64,000 nt of DNA from Streptomyces sp. NBC_00536 (GTDB taxonomy: Bacteria > Actinomycetota > Actinomycetes > Streptomycetales > Streptomycetaceae), in NCBI RefSeq assembly GCF_036346295.1, contig NZ_CP107819.1, positions 2,294,001 to 2,358,000 of the forward strand. Reading direction: 5' to 3'. Both the position numbers and the translations under genes were made by a program. The notes under the pieces were generated by a model. The model had not been told where the DNA came from, searched no databases, and saw nothing but the letters and a program-made list of their open reading frames with translations. Positions 9,453 to 17,371 of the stretch are shown here, one piece after another; position 1 is the stretch's first letter; every line of letters begins with the position of its first letter.

Positions 9453-10841
9453 TCACACGGCCGGGACGCAGCGGCCTTCTTCCGTGCGGTACGTCCACTG
9501 CGCGCCCTGGGCCACCAGCTCCCGGACGGCCCCGACGAACCGCGCGACGTGCTCGTCCGGCGTCCCCGCCCCGAAGCTGACGCGGATCGCGTTCAGCGAG
9601 CGCTCCCCCGGCTCCGAATCCGGCGCCCCGCACTCGCCCTGGGCCTGCGGCTCGCTGCCGAGCAGGGTCCGCACCAGCGGGTGGGCGCAGAACAGGCCGT
9701 CGCGGACACCGATGCCGTATTCGGCGGACAGCGCGGCGGCGAAGTGGGAGCTGTTCCAGCCGTCCACGACGAAGGAGATGACGCCGACGCGCGGCGCGTC
9801 GTCACCGAAGAGGGACAGGATCCGCACCGCGGGGACCTCGGCCAGGCCTTCGCGGACCTTCGCGATCAGGTGCCGCTCGCGGGCGACCAGCGTGTCGAAC
9901 CCGGCCTCGGTCAGCGCCCGGCAGGCGGAGGCGATGGAGTAGACGCCGATGACGTTCGGGGAGCCGGCCTCGTGGCGGGCCGCGGTGGTGTGCCACTCGA
10001 CGTCCACGCCGCCGTCCTCGCGCCGGGCGACCTTGCGGGAGGCCCCGCCGCCCGCGAGGTACGGCTCGGCCTCCTGGAGCCAGTCGGCCCGCCCGGCGAG
10101 CACGCCGGAGCCGAAGGGCGCGTACAGCTTGTGGCCGGAGAAGGCGACCCAGTCGACGTCGAGGTCCTGGACGGACACGGGGTGGTGCGGGGCGAGCTGG
10201 GCGGCGTCCAGGACGATCCGCGCGCCGTGGGCGTGCGCGGCGGCGGCGAGTTCCTTGACCGGCCACAGTTCACCGGTGACGTTGGACGCGCCGGTCACGC
10301 AGACCAGCGCGGGACCGTAGGGGTCGCGGTCGGCGAGCGCCCGCTCCAGCGTGGCGACGGCCTGGCCCGGGGTGCGGGGCGCGTTGAGGTAGGTGACCTC
10401 CGCGCCCCGCCACGGCAGCAGCGAGGCGTGGTGCTCGGTCTCGAAGACGAAGACCTGGCAGTCGGCGGGGAGGACCTGGCCGAGGAGGTTCAGCGAGTCG
10501 GTGGTGGACCGGGTGAAGACCACCTGGTCGGTGGGGCGGCAGTCGAGGAACTCGGCGACCGTGGCCCGGCTCTGCTCGAAGAGGTCGGTGGAGAGCTGCG
10601 AGAGGTATCCGGCTCCGCGGTGCACGCTGCCGTAGTACGGGGCGTAGGCGGCCACGTCGTCCCAGACGCGCTGCAGGGCCGGGGCGCTGGCCGCGTAGTC
10701 GAGGGCCGCGTAGGTGACTTCGCCGCCGGTGACGAGCGGCACGGTGACGTCCCGGCCGAGCACCTGGAGCGGCTCGGCACAGGCCGCGTCACAAGCGGCG
10801 TCGGCGGTGGTGGTGGCAGCGGCGTTCAGGGATGCGGACAT
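9453..10841 (-). CDS. SufS/CsdA-type PLP-dependent aminotransferase class V (cysteine desulfurase-like)
   Basis: PLP enzyme of the group II cysteine desulfurase fold, predicted to release sulfur from cysteine or a related substrate. In the 462 residues the PLP lysine is Lys238 in FSGHKLYAPFGSGVL. The conserved ETEHHASLLPW and LDAAQLAPHH motifs are present, and Cys385 in RDGLFCAHP matches the SufS/CsdA catalytic-cysteine position. An N-terminal extension of about 45 residues is Ala/Cys-rich (TTADAACDAACAEP). GGGAGA precedes ATG 10841. It lies directly downstream of a SAM-IV-type riboswitch (11073-11189), so expression should fall when S-adenosylmethionine is plentiful, tying the enzyme to methionine/sulfur supply rather than to a suf operon. 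It is monocistronic. Confidence 0.85.
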   Translation of the reverse strand: MSASLNAAATTTADAACDAACAEPLQVLGRDVTVPLVTGGEVTYAALDYAASAPALQRVWDDVAAYAPYYGSVHRGAGYLSQLSTDLFEQSRATVAEFLDCRPTDQVVFTRSTTDSLNLLGQVLPADCQVFVFETEHHASLLPWRGAEVTYLNAPRTPGQAVATLERALADRDPYGPALVCVTGASNVTGELWPVKELAAAAHAHGARIVLDAAQLAPHHPVSVQDLDVDWVAFSGHKLYAPFGSGVLAGRADWLQEAEPYLAGGGASRKVARREDGGVDVEWHTTAARHEAGSPNVIGVYSIASACRALTEAGFDTLVARERHLIAKVREGLAEVPAVRILSLFGDDAPRVGVISFVVDGWNSSHFAAALSAEYGIGVRDGLFCAHPLVRTLLGSEPQAQGECGAPDSEPGERSLNAIRVSFGAGTPDEHVARFVGAVRELVAQGAQWTYRTEEGRCVPAV

Positions 10842-11072
10842 GGCGGTATCTCCCGGCAGGCAGGGGTGAATGGCTTCAAGTGGCCCGTACGCGGCCGGGT
10901 GCGGCGGGGTACGGGAAAGCCCCGGGAGACGGTGGGGTGCGTCGAAGGTACCGAGGGGTACGCGGACAGGACCCTGTTTCCGGGGGTGAAGAAGGGGCGA
11001 GTCGCCCTATCGCATTCGCTTGCTCACGGAAAAACGCTCCTCTAGAGACCAGGACCCCTGGAATCGAGGGAT

Positions 11073-11189
11073 CCGCGCTTGCCGTAAGCCTCGCTGCCTA
11101 CGGCCTGGTCATCACCCGGGGCACCCCGCCACGGAAGGAGGGTTGCCGGACAGCAAGCCGGGGCCTAAACGCTGTCACTCGTGACCTGG
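11073..11189 (-). ncRNA. SAM riboswitch (SAM-IV type) leader of the SufS-like gene
   Basis: Read on the minus strand, the leader has GGTCACGAG (P1 5' side), then CCCCGGCTTGCTGTCCGGCA with the following ACCCTCC, GGCGGGGTGCCCCGGGTGAT and GACCAGG closing P1. This is the conserved core shared by SAM-I and SAM-IV. The 3' hairpin GCCGTA...TACGGC and the AAGCGC pseudoknot partner fit SAM-IV, the actinobacterial form. It ends about 230 nt before the start codon at 10841. S-adenosylmethionine binding is predicted to switch the downstream gene off. Confidence 0.88.
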
Positions 11190-11194
11190 TCAGC

Positions 11195-11222
11195 ATCCTG
11201 CCACAAGATCCGGCACGCACAA
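11195..11222 (-). promoter_or_regulatory. Candidate promoter of the riboswitch transcript
   Basis: TTGTGC (11217-11222), 16-bp spacer and CAGGAT (11195-11200) on the minus strand. This would start RNA at about 11188, exactly the 5' edge of the aptamer. Confidence 0.4.
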
Positions 11223-11251
11223 GCCCCGGTCCGCATGTCGGAACCGGGGCC
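11222..11251 (-). terminator. Terminator after trpD
   Basis: Arms GCCCCGGT (11223-11230) and ACCGGGGC (11243-11250) plus a further CCG/CGG pair. It lies 24 bp beyond the trpD stop, before the riboswitch promoter. Confidence 0.6.
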
Positions 11252-11274
11252 TGACGCAAAACCACCTCGCAGGG

Positions 11275-12339
11275 TTACGCGTTGCTGGCCTTCACCCAGC
11301 GGTCCAGCGCCGCCAGGGCCGCGCCCGAGTCCACCGACTCGGCCGCGCGGACGATGCCGGCGGCCAGTTGCTCCTCCAGGGTGCCGGTGCCCGGGTCCAG
11401 GGCCACCAGGGCGGCCGCGGAGTTGAGCAGGACGGCGTCGCGGACCGGTCCGGTCTCCCCCGCCAGCAGGCGGCGGGCCACGTCCGCGTTGTAGGCGGGG
11501 TCCGCGCCCCGCAGCGCGGAGACGTCGACCAGCGGGATGCCGATGTCGCGTGGGTCGAAGGCCTGCTCGGCGACCTTGCCGTCGCGCACCCACCACACCC
11601 GGGAGGTCGCCGTGGTGGTCAGTTCGTCGAAGCCGTCGTCGCCCCGGAACACCAGCGCGGAGGAGCCGCGCTCGGCGAGGACTCCCGCCACGATGGGGGC
11701 CATCCGGGGGTCGGCGACCCCGGTCGCCTGGGACCGTACCCGCGCGGGGTTGGTCAGCGGGCCCAGCACGTTGAAGGTGGTGCGGATGCCCAGTTCCTTA
11801 CGGGCGGTGGCCGCGTACCGCAGCGCCGGGTGGAACTTGACGGCGAAGCAGAAGGTGATGCCCGCCTCCTCCGCGACCTCGACCACCCGGGCGGGGCTCA
11901 GGTCGAGGTTGACGCCGAGCTTCTCCAGGACGTCCGAGGCGCCGCTGGAGGAGGAGGCGGCGCGGTTGCCGTGCTTGACGACCTTGGCGCCCGTACCGGC
12001 GACGACGATGGCGGACATCGTCGAGATGTTGACCGTCTTGGCGCCGTCGCCGCCGGTGCCGACGATGTCGACCGTGCGGCCCGGGACCTCGATCAGGTTG
12101 GCGTGTTCGTACATGGTCCGCACGAGGCCGTTGATCTCCGCCACGGTCTCGCCCTTGGCCCGCAGCGCGACCACGAAGCCCGCGATCTGGGCGTTGGTGG
12201 CCTCGCCGCGCATGATCCGGTCCATCGCCCACGCCGTGTCGTCCGCGCCGAGGTCGCGGCCGTCGAGAAGGGCGTCCAGTACGGCCGGCCAGGTACGGGC
12301 CGCCACGCTGTCGCCGCCTGCCGGGGTCACAACGTTCAT
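11275..12339 (-). CDS. trpD: Anthranilate phosphoribosyltransferase
   Basis: Second step of tryptophan synthesis: joins anthranilate to PRPP. The 354-residue protein has the diagnostic [21 protein letters not shown] loop, then [20 protein letters not shown] and [19 protein letters not shown], matching TrpD throughout. Start ATG 12339 has AGGAGCGG at correct spacing; the upstream in-frame ATG (12360) does not. In Streptomyces this trpD is unlinked from other trp genes, as here, where it sits next to the qcr operon but is separated by a strong terminator. Confidence 0.97.
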   Translation of the reverse strand: MNVVTPAGGDSVAARTWPAVLDALLDGRDLGADDTAWAMDRIMRGEATNAQIAGFVVALRAKGETVAEINGLVRTMYEHANLIEVPGRTVDIVGTGGDGAKTVNISTMSAIVVAGTGAKVVKHGNRAASSSSGASDVLEKLGVNLDLSPARVVEVAEEAGITFCFAVKFHPALRYAATARKELGIRTTFNVLGPLTNPARVRSQATGVADPRMAPIVAGVLAERGSSALVFRGDDGFDELTTTATSRVWWVRDGKVAEQAFDPRDIGIPLVDVSALRGADPAYNADVARRLLAGETGPVRDAVLLNSAAALVALDPGTGTLEEQLAAGIVRAAESVDSGAALAALDRWVKASNA

Positions 12340-12405
12340 GGTCCGCTCCTGATGGTCCACAGTCGATGGGTGAGGCCCCAGCCTATCCAGGCGGAGCGGA
12401 CGGCA

Positions 12406-12438
12406 AAGAGCCCCGTCCAGTGACTGGACGGGGCTCTT
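12406..12438 (-). terminator. Terminator of the ctaE-qcrCAB operon
   Basis: Fifteen-bp perfect stem (12406-12420 with 12424-12438) and a 3-nt loop, 47 bp after the qcrB stop. A short T run follows on the minus strand. Confidence 0.8.
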
Positions 12439-12484
12439 GCCGTGGCGACGCGAAGACTGACCGAAATCAGTCGGTCATGCGGAG

Positions 12485-14113
12485 TCAGTGGTGGCCGTGG
12501 CCGCTCTGGATCTCCTTGTACTCCTCCGCCGTGGGCTTCGGAATCTGGTTGTTCTCGCCGTAGAAGCCCTTGCTGAGCTTCGCACGGAGCTTCTCCAGGG
12601 CCTTCACCTTGCGCTCGACACCGTTCTCGTCGACCGTCGGGCCGATCTCGATCGGCTTGTACTGCTCGTACGAGGTGAGCGTGTGCAGCTTGCCCTGCGA
12701 GAGCGGCTCGTGGACCTCGACGAACTCACCGTGCGGCAGGCGCTTGATGATGCCGGTCTCGCGACCGTGCAGCACCTTGTCCCGGTCCCGGCGCTGGAGG
12801 CCGAGGCAGATCCGCTTGGTGGCGATGAAGGCGAGGACCGGGACGGCGAAGAAGCCGATCCGGACGAACCAGGTGATCGAGTTGATCGACAGGTGGAAGT
12901 ACTGGGCGAACATGTCGTTGCCGCCGCCGATGAGGAGCACGATGTACTCCGCGATCCAGGCGACACCGAACGCCGTGCGGGTCGGGACGTTGCGCGGGCG
13001 GTCCAGGATGTGGTGCTCGCGCTTGTCCCCGGTGACCCAGGACTCGATGAACGGGTAGATGGCGATCGAGGAGAGCACCAGCGGGAAGAGCAGCAGCGGG
13101 ATGAACACGCCCAGGACCAGCGTGTGGCCCCAGAGGTTGATCTCCCAGCCCGGCATCGCGCGGATGAGGCCTTCCGGCATGCCCATGTACCAGTCGGGCT
13201 GCGCACCGGTGGACACGTGGTCCGGGCGGTACGGGCCGATGGCCCAGATCGGGTTGATCGAGGCGATCGCCGCGATGGCCGCGATGACACCGAAGACCAG
13301 GAAGAAGAAGCCTCCGGCCTTGGCCATGTAGACCGGCAGCAGCGGCATGCCGACGACGTTGTTGTTCGTCTTGCCGGGGCCCGCGAACTGGGTGTGCTTG
13401 TGGTAGAAGACCAGGATCAGGTGGGCCACCAGCAGGCCCATCATGATGCCGGGCAGCAGCAGGATGTGCACCGAGTAGAACCGGGAGACGAAGTCGCCGC
13501 CCGGGAACTCCCCGCCGAACAGGAACATCGACAGGTACGTGCCGACGACCGGGACGGACAGGATGGCGCCCTGCATGAAGCGGACACCGGTACCCGACAG
13601 CAGGTCGTCCGGCAGCGAGTAACCGGTGAAACCGGTGAACATGCCGAGGAACAGCAGCAGGAAGCCGAAGACCCAGTTGACCTCACGCGGCTTGCGGAAC
13701 GCACCGGTGAAGAACACGCGCATCATGTGCACGACCATCGCGGCGACGAAGATCAGCGCCGCCCAGTGGTGGATCTGGCGGATCAGCAGACCGCCGCGCA
13801 CGTCGAAGCTGATGTCCAGGGTCGAGGCGAAGGCCTCGGACATCTGGACGCCCTGCATCGGCACGTACGAGCCGTGGTACACGACCTCGTTCATGCTCGG
13901 GTGGAAGAACAGCGTCAGGTACACACCCGTGAGGATGATGATGATGAAGCTGTAGAGGCAGATCTCACCGAGCATGAAGGACCAGTGGTCCGGGAAGATC
14001 TTGCGCATGTTGGCCTTGGCGAGGCCGTAGATGCCCAGGCGGCCGTCCGCCCAGTCCGCTACGCGCTCGCCGGCAGGCGCTTTGCGCTCCGTCGTTTCAG
14101 TGGCAGTGCTCAT
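12485..14113 (-). CDS. qcrB: Cytochrome bc1 complex cytochrome b subunit
   Basis: Membrane quinol-oxidising, di-haem subunit of the actinobacterial bcc complex that couples directly to cytochrome aa3. The 542 residues begin MSTATETTERKAPAGERVA. They contain IHHWAALIFVAAMVVHMMR with haem ligands, FTGYSLPDDLLSGTGVRFMQ, and the Q-site PEGL-like segment GMPEGLIRAMPGWE where canonical PEWY is expected. An actinobacterial C-terminal extension ends in GHGHH. ATG 14113 overlaps the qcrA stop (ATGA) and follows GGGAGCG. Inhibitors of the Q site in mycobacteria act on this subunit. Confidence 0.97.
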   Translation of the reverse strand: MSTATETTERKAPAGERVADWADGRLGIYGLAKANMRKIFPDHWSFMLGEICLYSFIIIILTGVYLTLFFHPSMNEVVYHGSYVPMQGVQMSEAFASTLDISFDVRGGLLIRQIHHWAALIFVAAMVVHMMRVFFTGAFRKPREVNWVFGFLLLFLGMFTGFTGYSLPDDLLSGTGVRFMQGAILSVPVVGTYLSMFLFGGEFPGGDFVSRFYSVHILLLPGIMMGLLVAHLILVFYHKHTQFAGPGKTNNNVVGMPLLPVYMAKAGGFFFLVFGVIAAIAAIASINPIWAIGPYRPDHVSTGAQPDWYMGMPEGLIRAMPGWEINLWGHTLVLGVFIPLLLFPLVLSSIAIYPFIESWVTGDKREHHILDRPRNVPTRTAFGVAWIAEYIVLLIGGGNDMFAQYFHLSINSITWFVRIGFFAVPVLAFIATKRICLGLQRRDRDKVLHGRETGIIKRLPHGEFVEVHEPLSQGKLHTLTSYEQYKPIEIGPTVDENGVERKVKALEKLRAKLSKGFYGENNQIPKPTAEEYKEIQSGHGHH

Positions 14114-15168
14114 CCGCGCTCCCAGAATGCAGGACCGACGGGCTCTTCGAAGTCGCCGTGCGCTTCGAGGAAGCCATCGCTGTTCACGCCGATGCGCAGC
14201 TGCGGAAGCGCGTGACCAGCGGGACCGAAGATGACGCGGGCGCCGTCGGAGAGGTCGAAGGTGGACTGGTGGCACGGGCAGAGCACGTGGTGCGTCTGCT
14301 GCTCGTACAGGCTGATCGGGCAGCCGACGTGGGTGCAGATCTTCGAGTAGGCCACGATGCCCTCGTGGGACCACTCCAGTTCCTGCTTGTCCTTGATGTC
14401 CTCCGGCTTGATGCGGACGATCATCAGGGCAGCCTTGGCGATCTGCGTCTGGAAGTCGTGCTGGTCCTCCTCCAGGCCCTCGGGCATGGCGAAGGTGAGC
14501 GACCCGACGATGATGTCCTCGGGACGCAGCGGCTCCATCGTGTTGGAGTTGATGAGCAGCTTGCCCTTGGCCCACAGGGTCTTGCGGAGCTTGTCCTCGG
14601 GCAGCGGGCCCAGGTCGCGCAGGATCACGACGGCGGACAGCGGCAGCATGGCCAGCGCGCCCAGCATCGTGTTGCGGATCAGGGGACGCCGGCCGATGGC
14701 CGACTCGCTGGCGCCGTCGGCGAAGTCCTTGAGGACCTGCGCCTTGACCTCCGGCGGAGCGGCGATCTCGTGCCGCTCGGCGGCGACCTCGACGTCGGAC
14801 ATCAGGGTGCGGGCCCAGTGGACCGCGCCCGCGCCGATGCAGAAGAGCGCCGTGCCCAGGGTCATGCCGAGGGCGAAGTTGAGCGCGCTCACCTTCCCGA
14901 TGGGGAAGATGAACACGATCTTGTCGACCGGCAGGGTCACGTACGAGGCGATGAAGCCGACCGTGGCCAGCATCGACAGCGTGAACAGCATCGCGACCGT
15001 GCGCTCGGAGCGCTTGGCCGCCCGCTCGTCGATGTCCTGGATACGGGGCTTGTGGGCCGGCAGGCCCGGGTCGGCGAACGGGTCGTCCGCCACTGCCACG
15101 CCACCGTGGTGCGCGTCGCCCTGCTCGCTCGGCAGGTGCTTCTCTTCGGGAATGTCTTGGCTACTCAT
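14110..15168 (-). CDS. qcrA: Cytochrome bc1 complex Rieske iron-sulfur subunit
   Basis: Carries electrons from quinol to cytochrome c1 through a [2Fe-2S] cluster. In 352 residues the ligands are Cys278/His280 (CTHVGC, 278-283) and Cys297/His300 (CPCH, 297-300), with Cys283-Cys299 as the disulfide. Three TM segments in the N-terminal half (VAMLFTLSMLATVGFIASYV, FALGMTLGTALFCIGAG and MLGALAMLPLSAVVIL) are typical of the actinobacterial form. It overlaps both neighbours by four bases, so qcrC, qcrA and qcrB are translationally coupled. Confidence 0.97.
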   Translation of the reverse strand: MSSQDIPEEKHLPSEQGDAHHGGVAVADDPFADPGLPAHKPRIQDIDERAAKRSERTVAMLFTLSMLATVGFIASYVTLPVDKIVFIFPIGKVSALNFALGMTLGTALFCIGAGAVHWARTLMSDVEVAAERHEIAAPPEVKAQVLKDFADGASESAIGRRPLIRNTMLGALAMLPLSAVVILRDLGPLPEDKLRKTLWAKGKLLINSNTMEPLRPEDIIVGSLTFAMPEGLEEDQHDFQTQIAKAALMIVRIKPEDIKDKQELEWSHEGIVAYSKICTHVGCPISLYEQQTHHVLCPCHQSTFDLSDGARVIFGPAGHALPQLRIGVNSDGFLEAHGDFEEPVGPAFWERG

Positions 15169-15974
15169 GACTTCTTGGCCTTAGCGGTGTGGGCCGCGAC
15201 CCAGACGGCGACAGCGATCAGCGCACCCAGTCCGAAGATCCAGCCGAAGAGGCCCTCGGACACGGGGCCGAGGCCACCGAGCTTGAGGCCGCCGGGGCTG
15301 TTCGACTTCTCGCCGTTCACGTTCTGGAGGTACGCGATGATGTCCTTCTTCTGCTTCTCCGGCATGGTGCTGTCGGGGAAGGAGGGCATGTTCTGCGGGC
15401 CGGTGAGCATGGCCTCGTAGATGTGCTTCGGCTCGACGCCCTCAAGGTTGGGGGCGTACTTGCCGTGCGTCAGCGCGCCGCCCTCACCGGTGAAGTTGTG
15501 GCACTGCGCGCAGTTGTTGCGGAACAGTTCGCCACCCGCGGCGATGTCCGCGCCCGCCGGGTCGTACTGCTTCCCGGTCGGCGTGATCGGACCGGCACCG
15601 AGGGACGCGATGAACGCGGCCAGCTGGTCGGTCTGCGCCTGGGTGTAGATGACGGGCTTCTTCGGCACCTGAGCGCCGGGCTGCTGGGCGGGCATACGGC
15701 CCGAGCTCACCTGGAAGTCGACGGCCGCGGAGCCGACACCCACCAGGCTCGGGCCGTCAGAGGAACCCTGGCCGCCGGTCCCGTGGCAGCTTGCGCAGCC
15801 CACGGCGTAGAGCTTCTTGCCCTCCTCGATGGCGAGGGACTGGGAGGTTTCGTCGGCCTGCGCATTGCCCGCGGGCGCGAAGGCGGCGTACAGCCCCCCA
15901 GTGACCGCCAGGGCGAAGAGTAGAACGACGACCGCCGCCAGCGGATGGCGTCGTCGTGCGGAGAGCTTTTTCAC
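15165..15974 (-). CDS. qcrC: Di-haem cytochrome c subunit of the bcc complex
   Basis: Passes electrons from the Rieske protein directly to cytochrome aa3; actinobacteria lack a soluble cytochrome c. Two CxxCH sites are visible in 269 residues: CASCH (60-64) and CAQCH (155-159), with Met-containing axial segments MPAQQP and MPSFPDS. Residues 10-35 are the N-terminal TM anchor and about 240-262 the C-terminal TM. Its ATG at 15974 is preceded by a 76-bp gap from ctaE, within which no terminator is seen. Confidence 0.97.
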   Translation of the reverse strand: MKKLSARRRHPLAAVVVLLFALAVTGGLYAAFAPAGNAQADETSQSLAIEEGKKLYAVGCASCHGTGGQGSSDGPSLVGVGSAAVDFQVSSGRMPAQQPGAQVPKKPVIYTQAQTDQLAAFIASLGAGPITPTGKQYDPAGADIAAGGELFRNNCAQCHNFTGEGGALTHGKYAPNLEGVEPKHIYEAMLTGPQNMPSFPDSTMPEKQKKDIIAYLQNVNGEKSNSPGGLKLGGLGPVSEGLFGWIFGLGALIAVAVWVAAHTAKAKKS

Positions 15975-16050
15975 GGATTACCCCGGTGTCAGGATCTTCT
16001 GCGTCGGTGTGTCTGGATGGAGTGCCGGGTCGGGCCCGGCGACGTGTTCG

Positions 16051-16671
16051 CTACTTGATCAGGTAGATCGTGGCGAAGAGGCCGATCCAGACGACATCGA
16101 CGAAGTGCCAGTAGTAGGACACGACGATGGCCGACGTGGCCTGTTCGTGGGTGAACCTCTTGGCCGCGTACGTCCGGCCGAGGACCAGGAGGAAGGCGAT
16201 GAGGCCGCCCGTCACGTGCAGCCCGTGGAAGCCGGTGGTCAGGTAGAACACCGAGCCGTACGGGTCTGACGAGAGACTCAGGCCATCCTTCTTGACCAGC
16301 TCGGTGTACTCGAACACCTGGCCGCCAATGAAGATCGCACCCATGATGAACGTGATGATGAACCACGTCCGGAGCTTCTTCACGTCACCGCGCTCGGCTG
16401 CGAATACGCCGAGCTGGCAGGTGAGCGAGGAAAGCACCAGGACCGTGGTGTTCGTCGCCGAGAAGGGCAGGTTCAAGGCCTCGGCCTGTTCCGCCCAATG
16501 CTCGGCGCCCATCACTGATCTCAGGGTGAAGTACATCGCGAAGAGGGCCGCGAAGAACATCAGCTCGGAACTCAACCAGATGATCGTTCCGACGCTGACG
16601 AGGTTCGGCCTGTTGACCGTCGGGTGCGCGTGCCCGGTATCTACTGTCGTTGCTGTCGCCACGACCGACAT
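16051..16671 (-). CDS. ctaE: Cytochrome c oxidase subunit III
   Basis: Membrane subunit of the aa3 oxidase, 206 residues with five to six TM helices: [76 protein letters not shown] and [20 protein letters not shown]. The WHFVDVVW and GFHGLHV motifs are subunit III signatures. It leads the ctaE-qcrCAB operon. The ATG at 16671 lies inside a perfect 21-bp palindrome; a GTG three codons later (16662) has CATAAT 7 nt upstream and could be a leaderless start. Confidence 0.96.
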   Translation of the reverse strand: MSVVATATTVDTGHAHPTVNRPNLVSVGTIIWLSSELMFFAALFAMYFTLRSVMGAEHWAEQAEALNLPFSATNTTVLVLSSLTCQLGVFAAERGDVKKLRTWFIITFIMGAIFIGGQVFEYTELVKKDGLSLSSDPYGSVFYLTTGFHGLHVTGGLIAFLLVLGRTYAAKRFTHEQATSAIVVSYYWHFVDVVWIGLFATIYLIK

Positions 16672-16682
16672 TATGTCGGTCG
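16660..16682 (-). promoter_or_regulatory. Perfect 21-bp palindrome over the ctaE start
   Basis: Arms CGACCGACAT (16662-16671) and ATGTCGGTCG (16673-16682) with a 1-nt centre. It covers the ctaE initiation codon and a CATAAT -10-like box, so a bound protein would block the whole ctaE-qcrCAB operon. Confidence 0.5.
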
Positions 16683-16775
16683 CTTATCCCGCCCTCACCC
16701 CGGGGGGTGCCGTTCGGAGTGTCCGGGGCGTGTGCAAGGCCCGAACGGCCCATCAGAGGCCCCTGCGAACCGATG

Positions 16776-16802
16776 TTGACAGGGTGTCGGACGGAGTAGC
16801 AT
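16776..16802 (+). promoter_or_regulatory. Candidate promoter of the pseudo-receiver gene
   Basis: Consensus TTGACA (16776-16781) and TAGCAT (16797-16802), but with a short 15-bp spacer. ATG is 45 bp downstream with a good GGAGG ribosome-binding site. Confidence 0.35.
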
Positions 16803-16847
16803 CCGCGACATCATCAACGTGATTCATGTGACACGTGGAGGAACGAA

Positions 16848-17249
16848 ATGCGGGCGACTGCGCGGGTTCTGGTCTACAGCGATGACGCCAACACCCGGGA
16901 GCAGGTGCGGCTGGCGTCCGGGCGCAGGCCCGCAGCGGACCTGCCGCCGGTGGAGTTCCTGGAGTGCGCCACCATGGACGCCGTCCTCAAGGAGCTGGAC
17001 GCGGGCGGCATCGACGCCTGTGTGCTGGACGGTGAGGCCGTACCGGCCGGGGGCATGGGCGTGTGCCGGCAGATCAAGGACGAGATCTTCCGGTGTCCCC
17101 CGGTGCTGCTGCTGATCGGGCGCCCGCAGGACGCCTGGCTGGCCACCTGGAGCCGCGCCGACCGGGCGGTGACCCTGCCGGTCGACCCGGTGGACTTCCC
17201 CGAGGCCCTGGCCGACGTACTGCGGACGCGGCTGTCCGTGAGCGCCTGA
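16848..17249 (+). CDS. Pseudo-receiver (response-regulator-like) protein
   Basis: 133 residues with a CheY-like fold: RVLVYSDDANTREQVRLA (acidic pair), then DACVLDGEAVPAGG with Asp at the phospho-acceptor position. The conserved Thr/Ser after beta-4 is replaced (LLLIGRPQDAW), and the Lys of the usual K-P motif is missing (LPVDPVDF), so ordinary phosphorylation signalling is doubtful. No output domain. GTGGAGGAAC precedes the ATG. It is divergent from ctaE and conserved beside the respiratory genes in Streptomyces as I remember it. Role unknown; it may be a protein-protein switch. Confidence 0.75.
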   Translation: MRATARVLVYSDDANTREQVRLASGRRPAADLPPVEFLECATMDAVLKELDAGGIDACVLDGEAVPAGGMGVCRQIKDEIFRCPPVLLLIGRPQDAWLATWSRADRAVTLPVDPVDFPEALADVLRTRLSVSA

Positions 17250-17277
17250 GGCACCTGAAGCACCCGGTCATCGCGCC

Positions 17278-17319
17278 AACGGCCCCTGGAGCCCTTCTAC
17301 GGGCTTCCAGGGGCCGTTG
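17278..17319. terminator. Bidirectional terminator between pseudo-receiver and L,D-transpeptidase genes
   Basis: Long stem AACGGCCCCTGG/CCAGGGGCCGTT plus GCCC/GGGC with a 6-nt loop, between convergent genes. Confidence 0.85.
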
Positions 17320-17371
17320 TGCGTCTGGCGCGGCCCGGTTCCGGGCGTGTCCGGTGTGATCCGACGGTGCC

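Noticed and set aside
11275..12360. trpD start at 12360
   Set aside because: ATG 12339 has AGGAGCGG at proper spacing and fits the family N-terminus better.
12485..14575. 696-codon reading that extends qcrB upstream
   Set aside because: The added part is the qcrA region in another frame; qcrB starts at 14113 with a ribosome-binding site and a 4-bp overlap.
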